A stretch of DNA of 64,000 nt from Sternotherus odoratus. Its lineage: Eukaryota > Chordata > Testudines > Kinosternidae. Position numbers and translations under genes: made by a program. Under the pieces are notes generated by a model, which saw only the letters and a program-made list of their open reading frames with translations, was not told the origin of the DNA and ran no database searches. Location: positions 1,364,001 to 1,428,000 of the forward strand of contig JAVMKO010000007.1 of NCBI GenBank assembly GCA_032164245.1. Direction: 5' to 3'. Shown here piece after piece: positions 11,825 through 20,657 of the stretch; positions within the stretch are counted from its first letter, which is position 1; the number at the start of each line of letters is the position of its first letter.

Positions 11825-12056
11825 TTTGAGATAACAAGCTGGTTCAGCCTAATTGGACTAACCTTGTTACCTCCTACCTGGTTCTTGCCTACTTTTCTAT
11901 TCCTGCCCCTGGACACTTCCACTGCTTGCATCCAACGAAGTGGGTATTAGCCCACGAAAGCTTATGCTCCAATACTTTAGTTAGTCTTTAAGGTGCCACA
12001 GGACTCTTTGTTACCTCTGCTATTCCAGACTAACACGGCTACCTCTCTGATTCTTT
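11825..12056 (+). mobile_element. PLE terminal repeat with hammerhead-like core, subfamily 2
   Basis: Directly follows the PLE stop codon. It begins TTTGAGATAACAAGCTGGTT and ends CTAACACGGCTACCTCTCTG. Within it lie CCAACGA (11932-11938), a perfect 5-bp stem GTGGG/CCCAC (11940-11955), GAAA (11956-11959) and AGC-UUAU-GCU (11959-11968), the arrangement of a small type I hammerhead ribozyme. Related copies occur at 21.9, 35.2, 35.5, 40.0 and 44.2 kb. Confidence 0.88.
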
Positions 12057-12409
12057 CCTTGTTTTATCTTTTAACGCTTTACAGTTAGTGAGATTTCCCT
12101 ACTACTCCTTGAATACTGGCCAGAGGTGTGTACTACATTTTTTCATCCAATTATTTAATTATGGGATGACATTCTCTACAATGTTATGAGTTATGCCCAG
12201 AATATTTAATTTCAATTCACTTAGACCTTCCATTCCAGTGCTAGAATGCAAGCAGTTTCTTACAGTATAAATTATCGCTCTGCTAGCTACCAAGTACCTT
12301 GTCATACCAAGTACCTTGTCAAATATGAATAAAATTCCTTTTTCTCAGTGGGAGTTCGTTATATTCTCTGTGATAGAATCAGGTTGGACAGGTATAAGAG
12401 TGTCACGGA

Positions 12410-13370
12410 AAGCAGGTGGATTAGTTCTAGAATCATAATAGCCCTTTTCCCTAGAACATGAAAAGAGATTACTTCAGGTTAACTAGGGACTCCTGCATCC
12501 AATTAAGGGCTGCCTGAGACTGTAAAAACCCCTCCTGTGGGAAGAGAGGAGGAGAGACAAGGCGCTACAGGCAGTAGGGAGAAAGGCTGTTCCAGGGCAG
12601 AGGGCTGATCTCTTCCCTACAGGGGAAGCTACCAACCAAACTGAGTGTCTGTTTAGGGCAGGGGCATTCCGTCCGGCCCGCGCGCGTCCCTGGCCGGCGG
12701 CTCCCCCGGGCGCTTCCCGGCCTCTTCGCCGAGCGCGGAGCCGCCCCCGCTTGGCGGCCCGGGGCAGCTCCGCGCTCGGCAAAGAGGCCAGGAAGCGCCT
12801 GGGGGAGCCGCCGGCCAGGGTCGCGTGTGGGCCGCCAGGCGGGGGCGGCTCACCCAGGCGCTTCCCGGCCCCTTCGCCGAACGCGGAGCCGCCCCCGCCT
12901 GGCGGCCACTAAGCACTCCGCCTGCCACTGCTTTGGGGTTTCCCCCGCTGGCCCCTTGCCAGCTGGGGTCTCAACTCCCATTGCCAGCCTGGGCTTCCTC
13001 GGGGGGGGGGGGGGGCACATACTGGGCTTCCTCGGGGGGGGGACCGGCTCACGAATGACATTATAAATGTCCAAATGGCCCTTCACAGAAAAAAGGTTCC
13101 CCACCCTGGTTTAGGGGAAGTACTGGCACCTTGGGGCCAATAATAAAGCCACAACCTCTCAGAGTGGGTGTTAGGAAGAGATAGTTCCCTTTATTTTGCA
13201 TTGAGAACTGGTTTCTTTGTTTGGTGGAGGAGCGCTGCCCCAAGGCCTACCCGGAAAAGCTTGGGAAATAACCCCCAAGAGAGAGAATAAACTCCGTCCA
13301 AAGCAGGGCTGATTTACTCCAGGTCCCCACCGCCAGAGGGGGAAGCATTACAGAGTTGTCTGCTGTCTTC
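12410..13370 (+). repeat. LTR-like repeat segment, interrupted
   Basis: Sequence on both sides of the hAT at 12659-13108 has the look of a long terminal repeat or moderately repeated gag-less fragment (purine-rich blocks, AATAATAAAGCC near 13137, CCCAAGAGAGAGAATAAACTCC near 13272). Clear TG...CA ends and target duplications were not found, so the class and the limits are guesses. Confidence 0.3.
12659..13108 (+). mobile_element. Non-autonomous hAT transposon (450 bp)
   Basis: Ends CAGGGGCATTCCGTCCGG and AAAAGGTTCCCCACCCTG form imperfect inverted repeats. A perfect 8-bp duplication GTTTAGGG lies at 12651-12658 and 13109-13116. The interior is extremely GC-rich and contains a roughly 80-bp sub-repeat seen in both orientations (GCCGCCCCCGC / GCGGGGGCGGC). 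No transposase. Confidence 0.93.
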
Positions 13371-13555
13371 TTCACAATGAGAAGAGGACTTCTTAATACA
13401 TGCCTTAAATAAAGACATAAAAAGACAATTCTTAAAGCTTTAACATTTCAAGCTGGTTTTGCTATTAATGCTTTTGACTTTCCTCCAGTGAAGATCCCAC
13501 CTGAAGTGCATCAAAAACAATTATAGAAAACAGAAAAAAGTGGTAGTTAGTGTTT

Positions 13556-13688
13556 GTAATAGGGCGACGACTCACCCCGTGGCACCTTCTGCTGATTGGT
13601 CCAGGGAATCAGCTCGTCCAGCCTCTAGAGCGCCCTCTGCAGGCCGGTTTCTCGCCAGTGGCAACCCCCCCACCTGGCCCCCAGTGCA
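13556..13688 (+). repeat. Fragment of solo-LTR family A
   Basis: The phrase ACTCACCCCGTGGCACCTTC, then CTGATTGGTCCAGGGAATCA and GCGCCCTCTGCAGGCCGG, matches the first 130 bp of the LTRs at 16739, 36246 and 56276. The rest of the LTR is missing. Confidence 0.7.
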
Positions 13689-13689
13689 A

Positions 13690-13790
13690 AAATCTGTTGG
13701 ATGATTTAGTTGAGGATTGGTCCTGCTTTGAGCAGAGGGGTTGGACTAGATGACCTGAGGTCCCTTCCAACCCTGAGATTCTATGATTTA
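13690..13790 (+). mobile_element. CR1 3' tail
   Basis: A short 5'-truncated CR1 end: GGATGATTTAGTTGAGGATTG ... GGACTAGATGACC ... CCTGAGATTCTATGATTTAT. Only the 3' untranslated tail remains. It abuts the following SINE. Confidence 0.85.
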
Positions 13791-13791
13791 T

Positions 13792-13978
13792 GGGGGAGAG
13801 ATAGCTCAGTGGTTTGAGTATTGGTCTGCTAAACCCAGGGTTGTGAATTCAATTCTTGAGGGGGGCATTTAGGGATCTGGGAAAAAAAGTCTGTCAGGGG
13901 ACGGTACTTGGTCTGGCTAATGTAGGCAGGGGACTGGACTCGATGACCTTTCAAGGTCCTTCTAGTTCTATGAGATAT
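13792..13978 (+). mobile_element. tRNA-derived SINE with CR1-like tail
   Basis: The tRNA-like head holds an RNA polymerase III A box (TAGCTCAGTGGTTTGAG, 13802-13818) and a B box (GGTTGTGAATTCAATTC, about 13840-13856). A family-specific middle follows, then the tail GACTGGACTCGATGACC ... TTCTAGTTCTATGAGA, which resembles the CR1 3' end. That is the structure of the turtle PolIII/SINE, thought to borrow CR1 machinery. Confidence 0.92.
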
Positions 13979-14204
13979 AATATATGGAGATATACCTATT
14001 AGATGCAGTTTGAATTTACCAAAGGGGTCAATTTCTGAACAACTTAAATTTTGCAAGGAAAAATATTATTGTGTCAGAGTCACGCATTAGCCATCAAGCA
14101 AAAAATAAGTTCAAGCCATACAGTGGATAGGGAAAATAAGTAATTTTTGAGAGGCACTGTACTTAACAAGGCAAATTCTTGATACGCTTTGACATCTAAA
14201 CACC

Positions 14205-14345
14205 ACAGCCGTTGTCATTCTTGTCTGTTTAGATTGTAAGATATTTGGGCTGGGATTATCTCTTGCTATGTGTTTATATAGTGCCTACTATGATGGGCAT
14301 GGATCTCAGTTGAGGTTTTCAGCTGCTACTATAATATGTATAATA
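14205..14345 (+). repeat. CORE-SINE tail relic
   Basis: AGATTGTAAGATATTTGGGC ... TATAGTGCCTACTATGATGG ... CTACTATAATATG matches the tail seen next to MIR/CORE SINEs elsewhere in the window (40.9, 42.0 and 52.1 kb). Old and diverged. Confidence 0.55.
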
Positions 14346-14966
14346 GGTTCACCTGCAGGAGTCCTGCTCTAATTAATCTGCTAATGCTCTCCTGCCCAGT
14401 GAACTGTAGATTTGTTATACACACACTGTCTCCTCCTTGCAGAAAAGCATGCTGAGTTTGTTAGCAGACTTTGGCTCTGACTCCCCCTCTGTGATTAGGG
14501 GCTGTGAAAGGGCTGGAAAGGACTTGCAGCCAATTCTGCTAAGGTTCCCAGCTTCCTCCTCCATGAAGGAGGAGGGCCAAAGCTCCCTTGGTTTGTTTCA
14601 GTCAGTTTCTATGGTCTCAGGCAGCAAGTAGTCATGAATTTAGGTAGGAAAGACTCCATACATTCCTCCACTTTGCCATTTTGGATTCTGGGGTCTCCAG
14701 CTTGCCCACATTCATTTTAATATTTCTCAAAGAAATTCCAGATTTCTCTCATCCCAGGTACATTAATTACACTGGTGCAAAGTCCAGGGCATTCATTCAA
14801 ATCCAGGGCTCTGGTTCGGGTCCAGGCCCCACGCGAACCACTCCGTTCTCAAAACCATCTCACTAGCACTTTGTTCCTGCTGCTCTGCTCATTAGAGAAA
14901 CAACATTCAGACTCTGGCAGATCATTCTGCAGCCTTATTCAGGGCAGGCTTCATTCCAGGTCCTTT
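14346..14966. other. No recognised feature
   Basis: Mixed sequence before the next hAT. Short frames only (65 codons or fewer). Confidence 0.4.
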
Positions 14967-14974
14967 TGCTAGAA

Positions 14975-15570
14975 CTGAAGTGGGCAAACTACGGCCCACA
15001 GGCCACATCCAGCCCGTGGGACCGTCCTGCCCAGCCCCTGAGCCCCCGGCCCCCTCCCCCACAGCCTCAGCGCACCGTGCTGCCAGGGCTCTGGCCCACT
15101 GCCCCTGCCGGGCTGCATGGCTCCTGCTGGCTGCTCGCTCCTGCTGCTCTGAGCGGCATGGTAAGGGGGCGGGGGTTGGATAAGAGGTAGGGAATCCTGG
15201 GGGGCAGTCAGGAGACAGGTAGCAGGGGGCGGTTGGATGGGCTGGAGGTTCGGGGTTGTGTGGATAGGGGGTGGAGTCCCAGGGGCTGGTTAGGGGGTGT
15301 ATGGGAGTGGAGGCAGTTAGGGGACAGGGAGCAGGGAGGTTGGATAGGGGTTGAGGTTCCGGGGGGATGGTTAGGGGCGGGGGTCCATGGAGGGGGCAGT
15401 CAGGACAAGAAGCAGGGAGGGTTGGAGGTTCTGAGGAGGGCAGTCTGGGGTCAGGAAGTGGGAGAGGGTCAGAGATGGGGCGGGAACCAGGCAGTTCGGG
15501 GAGGCACAGTGTCACATACAGTTTCACAACTCTGAAGTAGCCCTCAGGCCAAAAGCTTTGCCCACCCCTG
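14975..15570 (+). mobile_element. Non-autonomous hAT transposon (596 bp)
   Basis: Left end CTGAAGTGGGCAAACTACGG and right end AGCTTTGCCCACCCCTG are inverted repeats, the left one with two changed bases. A perfect 8-bp duplication TGCTAGAA is at 14967-14974 and 15571-15578. The interior carries the GGGTGGAGTCCCAGGGG-type G-rich block shared with the hATs at 28997, 31160 and 46000. No transposase. Confidence 0.93.
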
Positions 15571-15578
15571 TGCTAGAA

Positions 15579-16516
15579 CATCCCACCATCAGCAGATCAC
15601 TCCAATGGGACAACATACAAAAAGACAGGGATTTGAACCCAAAACCAGGAACCTGGGATGTGTCCGCGTAATGCCTGTTCTGAGACCCTAGATACAAACA
15701 CAGGAAAAAACATCAAAGGAAAAAGCACTTCAATTTGCTCAGCTAATACCCAAGGGAAAAACATATTATGAAAAAAGGTACAGGACTAGGGTAGTTAAAC
15801 CAGTTCTCATCTCTTAGGCCCCAAGTAAAGAAAGCATCCCTATTTAGGAGACTCTCCAATAAGATTGAAGCAAATACTTGAAGGTAAGCATGGTGGGTAT
15901 GTGTCTCCCTGAATCTGGGCCCCGAGGCGGAAACATTTGTCTAGCTGTCTATTTGTAAATTACCAACAACAACAAATATAATCCCTAAAGCCCAGATATT
16001 GATTTATAGTTGTTAACAACAGAAAAGATCTAACTGACAATTTGGAGCTATTAAAACCCAGAAGTGGTTTTTGGCTCTTGAGCTGAAATGTTGCATGAGA
16101 ACGTAGAATGCTCTGACTCCGTGTGCATGAACAGCATCAGCAATGACGTGATGGACTGTTACAGCTGCAGGGACATTGGTGGGCTCTATCAAGTCGAGCG
16201 TGTGCATGTGAAATAGCACTCCTGGATACTGGTGCTATGACTTAGACAGAAAGACTGAATAATTATGAGCTACTAAGTTCAAAACAATGTGTTTTAAAAG
16301 GAAAGAAGGCATACTTGTTATTCATTTGTATTGTGCTAACAACCACAACATGAGGTGCTACACACACACACACACACACACACACAACTTGCACTGAAGA
16401 GCTCACAATCTAAAGGCCAGATTCTGCCACCTGTACTCGTTTGAATAGTCAGTCAGATGAGATCCTGCAAAGTGCATCTTAGTGGTTCCTTTTCACCCTG
16501 TAACCTTTTCATTCAC
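15579..16516. other. No gene; contains a (CA)13 microsatellite
   Basis: Unremarkable sequence apart from a perfect CA dinucleotide run at 16361-16386. Confidence 0.6.
16361..16386. repeat. (CA)13 microsatellite
   Basis: Thirteen uninterrupted CA units. Confidence 0.97.
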
Positions 16517-16738
16517 AAGTTCATAGAATCATAGAGTATCAGGGTGGGAAGGGACCTCAGGAAGTCATCTAGTTCAACCCCCTGATCAAAGTAGGACCAA
16601 CCCCGACTAAATCATACCAGCCTGACCTTAAAAAACCTCTAAGGAAGGAGATTCCAACACCTCCCTAGGTAACCCATTCCAGTGCTTCACCACCCTCCTA
16701 GGGAAAAAGTTTTTCCTAATATCCAACCTAAACCTCCC

Positions 16739-17450
16739 TGTAGCCAAGCAGCAACTAACCCCTGCACCGCTTCCTGCTGATCATCCAGGGAATCAGCTCT
16801 TTCATCATCTGGAGCACCCTTTGCAGGCCGATGTCCTGCTTGTTGCTGGCCCTGTGTCCCTCCCGGACCCCGCTGCCCTCTTCCCTGGGGTGCTGCAGCC
16901 CTGCAGTCCCCCCACAGTCTCACTGGGTCTCTCCTCCCCAGGGAACCCCCGACCCTGTGAGCCTCACCTTGCCTCAATCTAGGCCACTGCCAGTCACCGC
17001 CGAGCCCCTGTTCACTGGGGCCGACTGCAGTCTGTATAAGCCAGTCATCATAGGCAAAGAGGTTTGACCTGCTGCCTCTGCCTACCCATGGGCTGCCCCC
17101 TGCAACCTCAGTACCCCTTTTGGACATAGACTAGGCCCTGCAGCCTGGGGAGTTGCCAGCCTGGAGCTCCCCTGCTCCTCTGGCCTTTCCCCCAGCCCTG
17201 CTCCACTCCAGATACCTTCTCAAGCTCCCCCAGCAGCCAGGCCAGGCTGCCTCCACAGCTAGAGGCGGAGACTCTTTCAGCACCAAACTCTGGGCCCTTT
17301 TATCAGGGCCAGCTGGGCCCTAATTGACCCAGCCCCAGCTGTGACTGCTCCGCCCCAGCTGCTTCCTGTTGCAGCCTTTCCCCAGCCACAACTCTTTGCA
17401 GGGCTGTTTGAACCCCATTTCTGCTGGAGTGGGGCACCCGCCCCACTACA
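16739..17450 (+). mobile_element. Solo LTR, family A
   Basis: Starts TG and ends CA (TGTAGCCAAGCAGC ... GCCCCACTACA), flanked by the 5-bp duplication CTCCC (16734-16738 and 17451-17455), as expected for an LTR retrotransposon or endogenous retrovirus reduced by recombination. The interior is close to the LTR at 56276: CTCTTTCAGCACCAAACTCT and CTGTGACTGCTCCGCCCC are shared. No internal coding region. Confidence 0.9.
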
Positions 17451-17455
17451 CTCCC

Positions 17456-18119
17456 CCACTGCAACTTGAGACCATTACTCCTTGTTCTGTCATCTGCTAC
17501 CACTGAGAACAGTCTAGATCCATCCTCTTTGGAACCCCCTTTCAGGTAGTTGAAAGCAGCTATCAAATCTCCCCTCAGTCTTCTCTTCTGTAAACTAAAC
17601 AATCCCAGTTCTCTCAGTCTCTCCTCATAAGTCATGCGCTCCAGGCCCCTAATCGTTTTTGTTGCCCTTCCCTGGACTCTTTCCAATTTTTCCACATCTT
17701 TCTTGTAGTGTGTGGCCCAAAACTGGACACAGTACTCTAGATGAGGCCTCACCAATGCCGAATAGAGGGGAACAATCACATCCCTCGATCTGCTGGCAAT
17801 ACCCCTTCTTATACAGCCCAAAATGCCATTAGCCTCATGTCTAGCTTCTTGTCCACTGTAACCCCTAGGTCCTTTTTGCAAGAACTGCTGCCTAGCCATT
17901 CGGTCCCTAGTCTGTAGCAGTGCATGGGATTCTTCCATCCTAAATGCAGGACTCTGCACTTGTCTTTGTTGAACCTCATCAAATTTCTTTTGGCCCAGTC
18001 CTCTAATTTGTGTAGGTCCCTCTGTATCCTATCCCTAACCTCCAGTGTATCTTCCACTCCTCCCAGTTTAGTGTCATCTGCAAACTTGCTGAGGGTGCAG
18101 TCCACGCCATACTCTAGAT
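17456..18119 (-). pseudogene. CR1 ORF2, C-terminal half of reverse transcriptase
   Basis: Read on the minus strand, one frame gives [20 protein letters not shown] (catalytic ADD) and [21 protein letters not shown] frameshift near 17830 leads into [60 protein letters not shown] and [15 protein letters not shown]. These are the conserved thumb and C-terminal blocks of CR1 ORF2. The frame break shows it is inactive. Confidence 0.93.
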
Positions 18120-18885
18120 CAGGGGTGGGCAAACTTTTTGGCCCGAGGGCCACACAGGGGCTCAAAACTGTGCGGAGGACCGAAGGCCCCGCCCCTATCC
18201 AACCCCACCTACTTCCTGCCCCCCAGATTACCCCCCTCAGAACTCCTGACCCATCCAACCCCACCTTCCTTGTCCCCTGATCCCCCCTCCAGAGACCCCC
18301 CCACTCTGCCCCCCCAGAACCCAATCCCCTATCTAGCCCCCCTGCTCTCTGTTTCCCGACTCCCCCCTCCAGAGATCCCCCCGACCCTAATCACTCTGCC
18401 ACCTAAACCCACCCCACCCAACCTAACCACCCCGCCCCCACCTGCTTACCTGCTGAGCCGGGCGCTGACTCCGCGCCTCACAGCGCTCCGCCTGGCCCCC
18501 AAGCTGGGAGCACAGGGCTCCGCAGTCTGCCGCGCTGGGCCCCGTCCCCATCTCGGGGTGCTGGCCCTGCGGCTTGCCCGCTGTCCCGGGCTGTGGGCGG
18601 CGCACCTGGCCTGCCGCGGACCCGCTGTCCTGGGTGGCACGCCAGCCCCACTCTCAGGGCAGCACGCCCGGCCGGCCACAGGTCCCATCCCGGGCAGCGC
18701 GTCAGCTCTGCTCTCCTGGTGGCGCGCCTGGCCAGCAGCCGGCCCCACTCTCTGGGGTGCTCTCAGAGCGCCCCGCCAAGGAGAGTGGGACCACTGGTCC
18801 CGCTACTCCAGCAGGAGCTCGCGGGCCGGATCAAAATGGCTTGCGGGCCACAAGTGGCCCATGGGCCATAGTTTGCCCACCTCTG
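18120..18885 (+). mobile_element. Non-autonomous hAT transposon (766 bp)
   Basis: Ends CAGGGGTGGGCAAACTTTTT and CCATAGTTTGCCCACCTCTG with the perfect 8-bp duplication CTCTAGAT (18112-18119 and 18886-18893), inserted into the minus-strand CR1. Subterminal GGCCCGAGGGCCACA and GGGCCACAAGTGGCCC repeats are typical of this group. Long Pro/Ala/Arg-rich frames inside (up to 253 codons) reflect GC content only. Confidence 0.95.
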
Positions 18886-18893
18886 CTCTAGAT

Positions 18894-19665
18894 CATTGAT
18901 AAAAGATATTGAACAAAACTGTCCCCAGGACCAACACTTGGGGCACTCCGCTCGATACTGGCTGCCAACTAGACATGGAGCCATTGATCACTACCCGTTG
19001 AGCCCATCCAGCTTTCTATCCACCTTATGGTCCATTCATCCAGCCCATACTTCTTTAACTTGCTGGCAAGAATATTGTGGGAGACCGTATCAAAAGCTTT
19101 GCTAAAGTCAAGGAAGAACATCCACTGCTTTCCCCTCATCCACAGAGCCAGTTATCTCATCGTAGAAGGCAATTAGGTTAGTCAGGCATGACTTGCCCTT
19201 GGTGAGTCCATGTTGACTGTTCCTGATCACTTTCCTCTCCTCTAAGTGCTTCAGGATTGATTCCTTGAGGACCTGCTCCATGATTTTTCCAGGGACTTAG
19301 ATGAGGCTGACTGGCCTAAAGTTCCCCAGATCCTCCTTCTTCCCTTTTTTAAAGATGGGCACTACATTCGCCTTTTTCCAGTCATCCGGGACCGCTCCCG
19401 ATCACCAGGAGTTTTCAAAGATAATGGCCAACGGCTCTGCAGTCACATCCACCAACTCCTTTAGCACCCTCGGATGCAGCACATCTGGCCCCATGGACTT
19501 GTGCTCATCCAGCTTTTCTAAATAGTCCTGAACCACTTCTTTCTCCACAGAGGGCTGGTCACCTCCTCCCCATGCTGTGCTGCCCAGTGCAGTAGTCTGG
19601 GAGCTGACCTCGTTTGTGAAGACAGAGGCAAAAAAAAGCACTGAGAACATTTGCTTTTTCCACAT
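18894..19665 (-). pseudogene. CR1 ORF2, N-terminal half of reverse transcriptase
   Basis: On the minus strand the frame at 19402-19665 reads FASVFTNEVSSQTTALGST, then KEVVQDYLEKLDEHKSMGPD and LHPRVLKELVDVTAEPLAII, the start of CR1 reverse transcriptase. Toward 18894, in broken frames, come [39 protein letters not shown] motif A sequence and KKYGLDE. Several stops and frameshifts are present. Confidence 0.9.
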
Positions 19666-19895
19666 CCTCTGTCACTGGATTGCCTCCCTCATTCGTAAGG
19701 GGCCCACGCTTTCCTTGACTTTTTTCTGGTTGCTAACATACCTGAAGGAACCCTTCTTGTTACACTTAACATCTCTTGCTAGCTGCAACTCCAAGTGTGA
19801 TTTGGCTTCCTGATTTCACGCCTGCATGCCTGAGCAATATTTTTATATTCCTCCCTGGTCATTTGTCCAATCTTCCACTTCTTTAACCTCACCTC

Positions 19896-20080
19896 AGTCC
19901 CTGGAAAAATCCTGGAGCATGTCCTCAAGGAATCAGTTCTGAAGCACTTAGAAGAGAGGAAAGTGATCAGGAACAGTCAGCATGGACTCACCAAGGGCAA
20001 GTCATGCCTGACCAACCTGATTGCCTTCTATGATGAGATAACTGGCTCTGTGAATGAGGGGAAAGCAGTGGATGTGTTGG
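19896..20080 (+). mobile_element. CR1 LINE internal fragment
   Basis: A plus-strand CR1 piece encoding [20 protein letters not shown], then [19 protein letters not shown], in one frame. It ends abruptly at about 20080 where LTR-like sequence begins, so it lacks a CR1 3' end. With the neighbour on the other strand it makes a head-to-head CR1 junction. Confidence 0.85.
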
Positions 20081-20657
20081 TGACTGATGTGAGAGGGTGG
20101 CTGGTGGAGAGGTGTGGCAAAAGCGGTGAGCAGGTGGCTGGCATGAGCAGCTGGCAGAGAGAGGTGGTGAGTGCCCAAGCAGAAGTGTGAGTAAGGTACC
20201 TCTTTACCCCACTTGGGGCAGGGTGAACTCTATAGATGACCTCTGAACTCTGGTCCACACTGACCAAGGACAGCAATTGACAGTGGGGTGCAGAGAAGGG
20301 TTGGGCATGCGAAAGGGACTTTTGGGTGGCTGGGCTTAAAAGTCTGAGGGGAAAAGGACACTGCCCAACCCATGTGGGGGTGGTCTTTTACTCATTATTT
20401 ATGTGTATGAATCCTGTTTGTGGTGTTTTCTCAAATTAATGTCGAATCACTTCTCTCCTTTAATTAAAAGTTTCTTTTCTACACTCAGACTCTGTGCTTG
20501 TGTGGGGGGGAAGTATTACCTCTCTGAGGCACCCAAGGGTGGTGTGTAAATTTCCCAGGTTACTGGGTGGGGGTTTAAGCTGGTTTTGTATTATATCAAT
20601 GGAAAGGAGCTCCTAGATATTGAACCCCTTGCTGGCTCCACCTGGCGGAAAGGTTAC
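20081..20657 (+). repeat. LTR-like segment
   Basis: Features of an LTR 3' half: TTAATTAAAAGTTTC near 20460, GTGTGGGGGGGAAGTATTACC, GCACCCAAGGGTGGTGTG, GGTTACTGGGTGGGGG and a terminal GGAAAGGTTACA. The CA end is plausible, but I found no matching TG start or target duplication. Confidence 0.45.

Larger units (their letters stand above)
16517..19895 (-). mobile_element. CR1 LINE, minus strand, with two nested insertions
   Basis: The 3' tail is at 16517-16738 (TCATAGAATCATAGAGTATC, the reverse complement of the CR1 terminus). CR1 coding sequence then occupies 17451-18119 and 18886-19895. A solo LTR (16739-17450) and a hAT (18120-18885) interrupt it, each with clean target duplications. Net CR1 length is about 1.9 kb, still 5'-truncated. 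The right limit against the following plus-strand CR1 piece is approximate. Confidence 0.93.

Noticed and set aside
17924..18280. 118-codon plus-strand frame across a CR1/hAT boundary
   Set aside because: Antisense of CR1 ORF2 joined by chance to hAT sequence.
18138..18899. 253-codon Pro/Ala/Arg-rich frame
   Set aside because: Entirely inside the hAT at 18120-18885, with equally long frames on the other strand.
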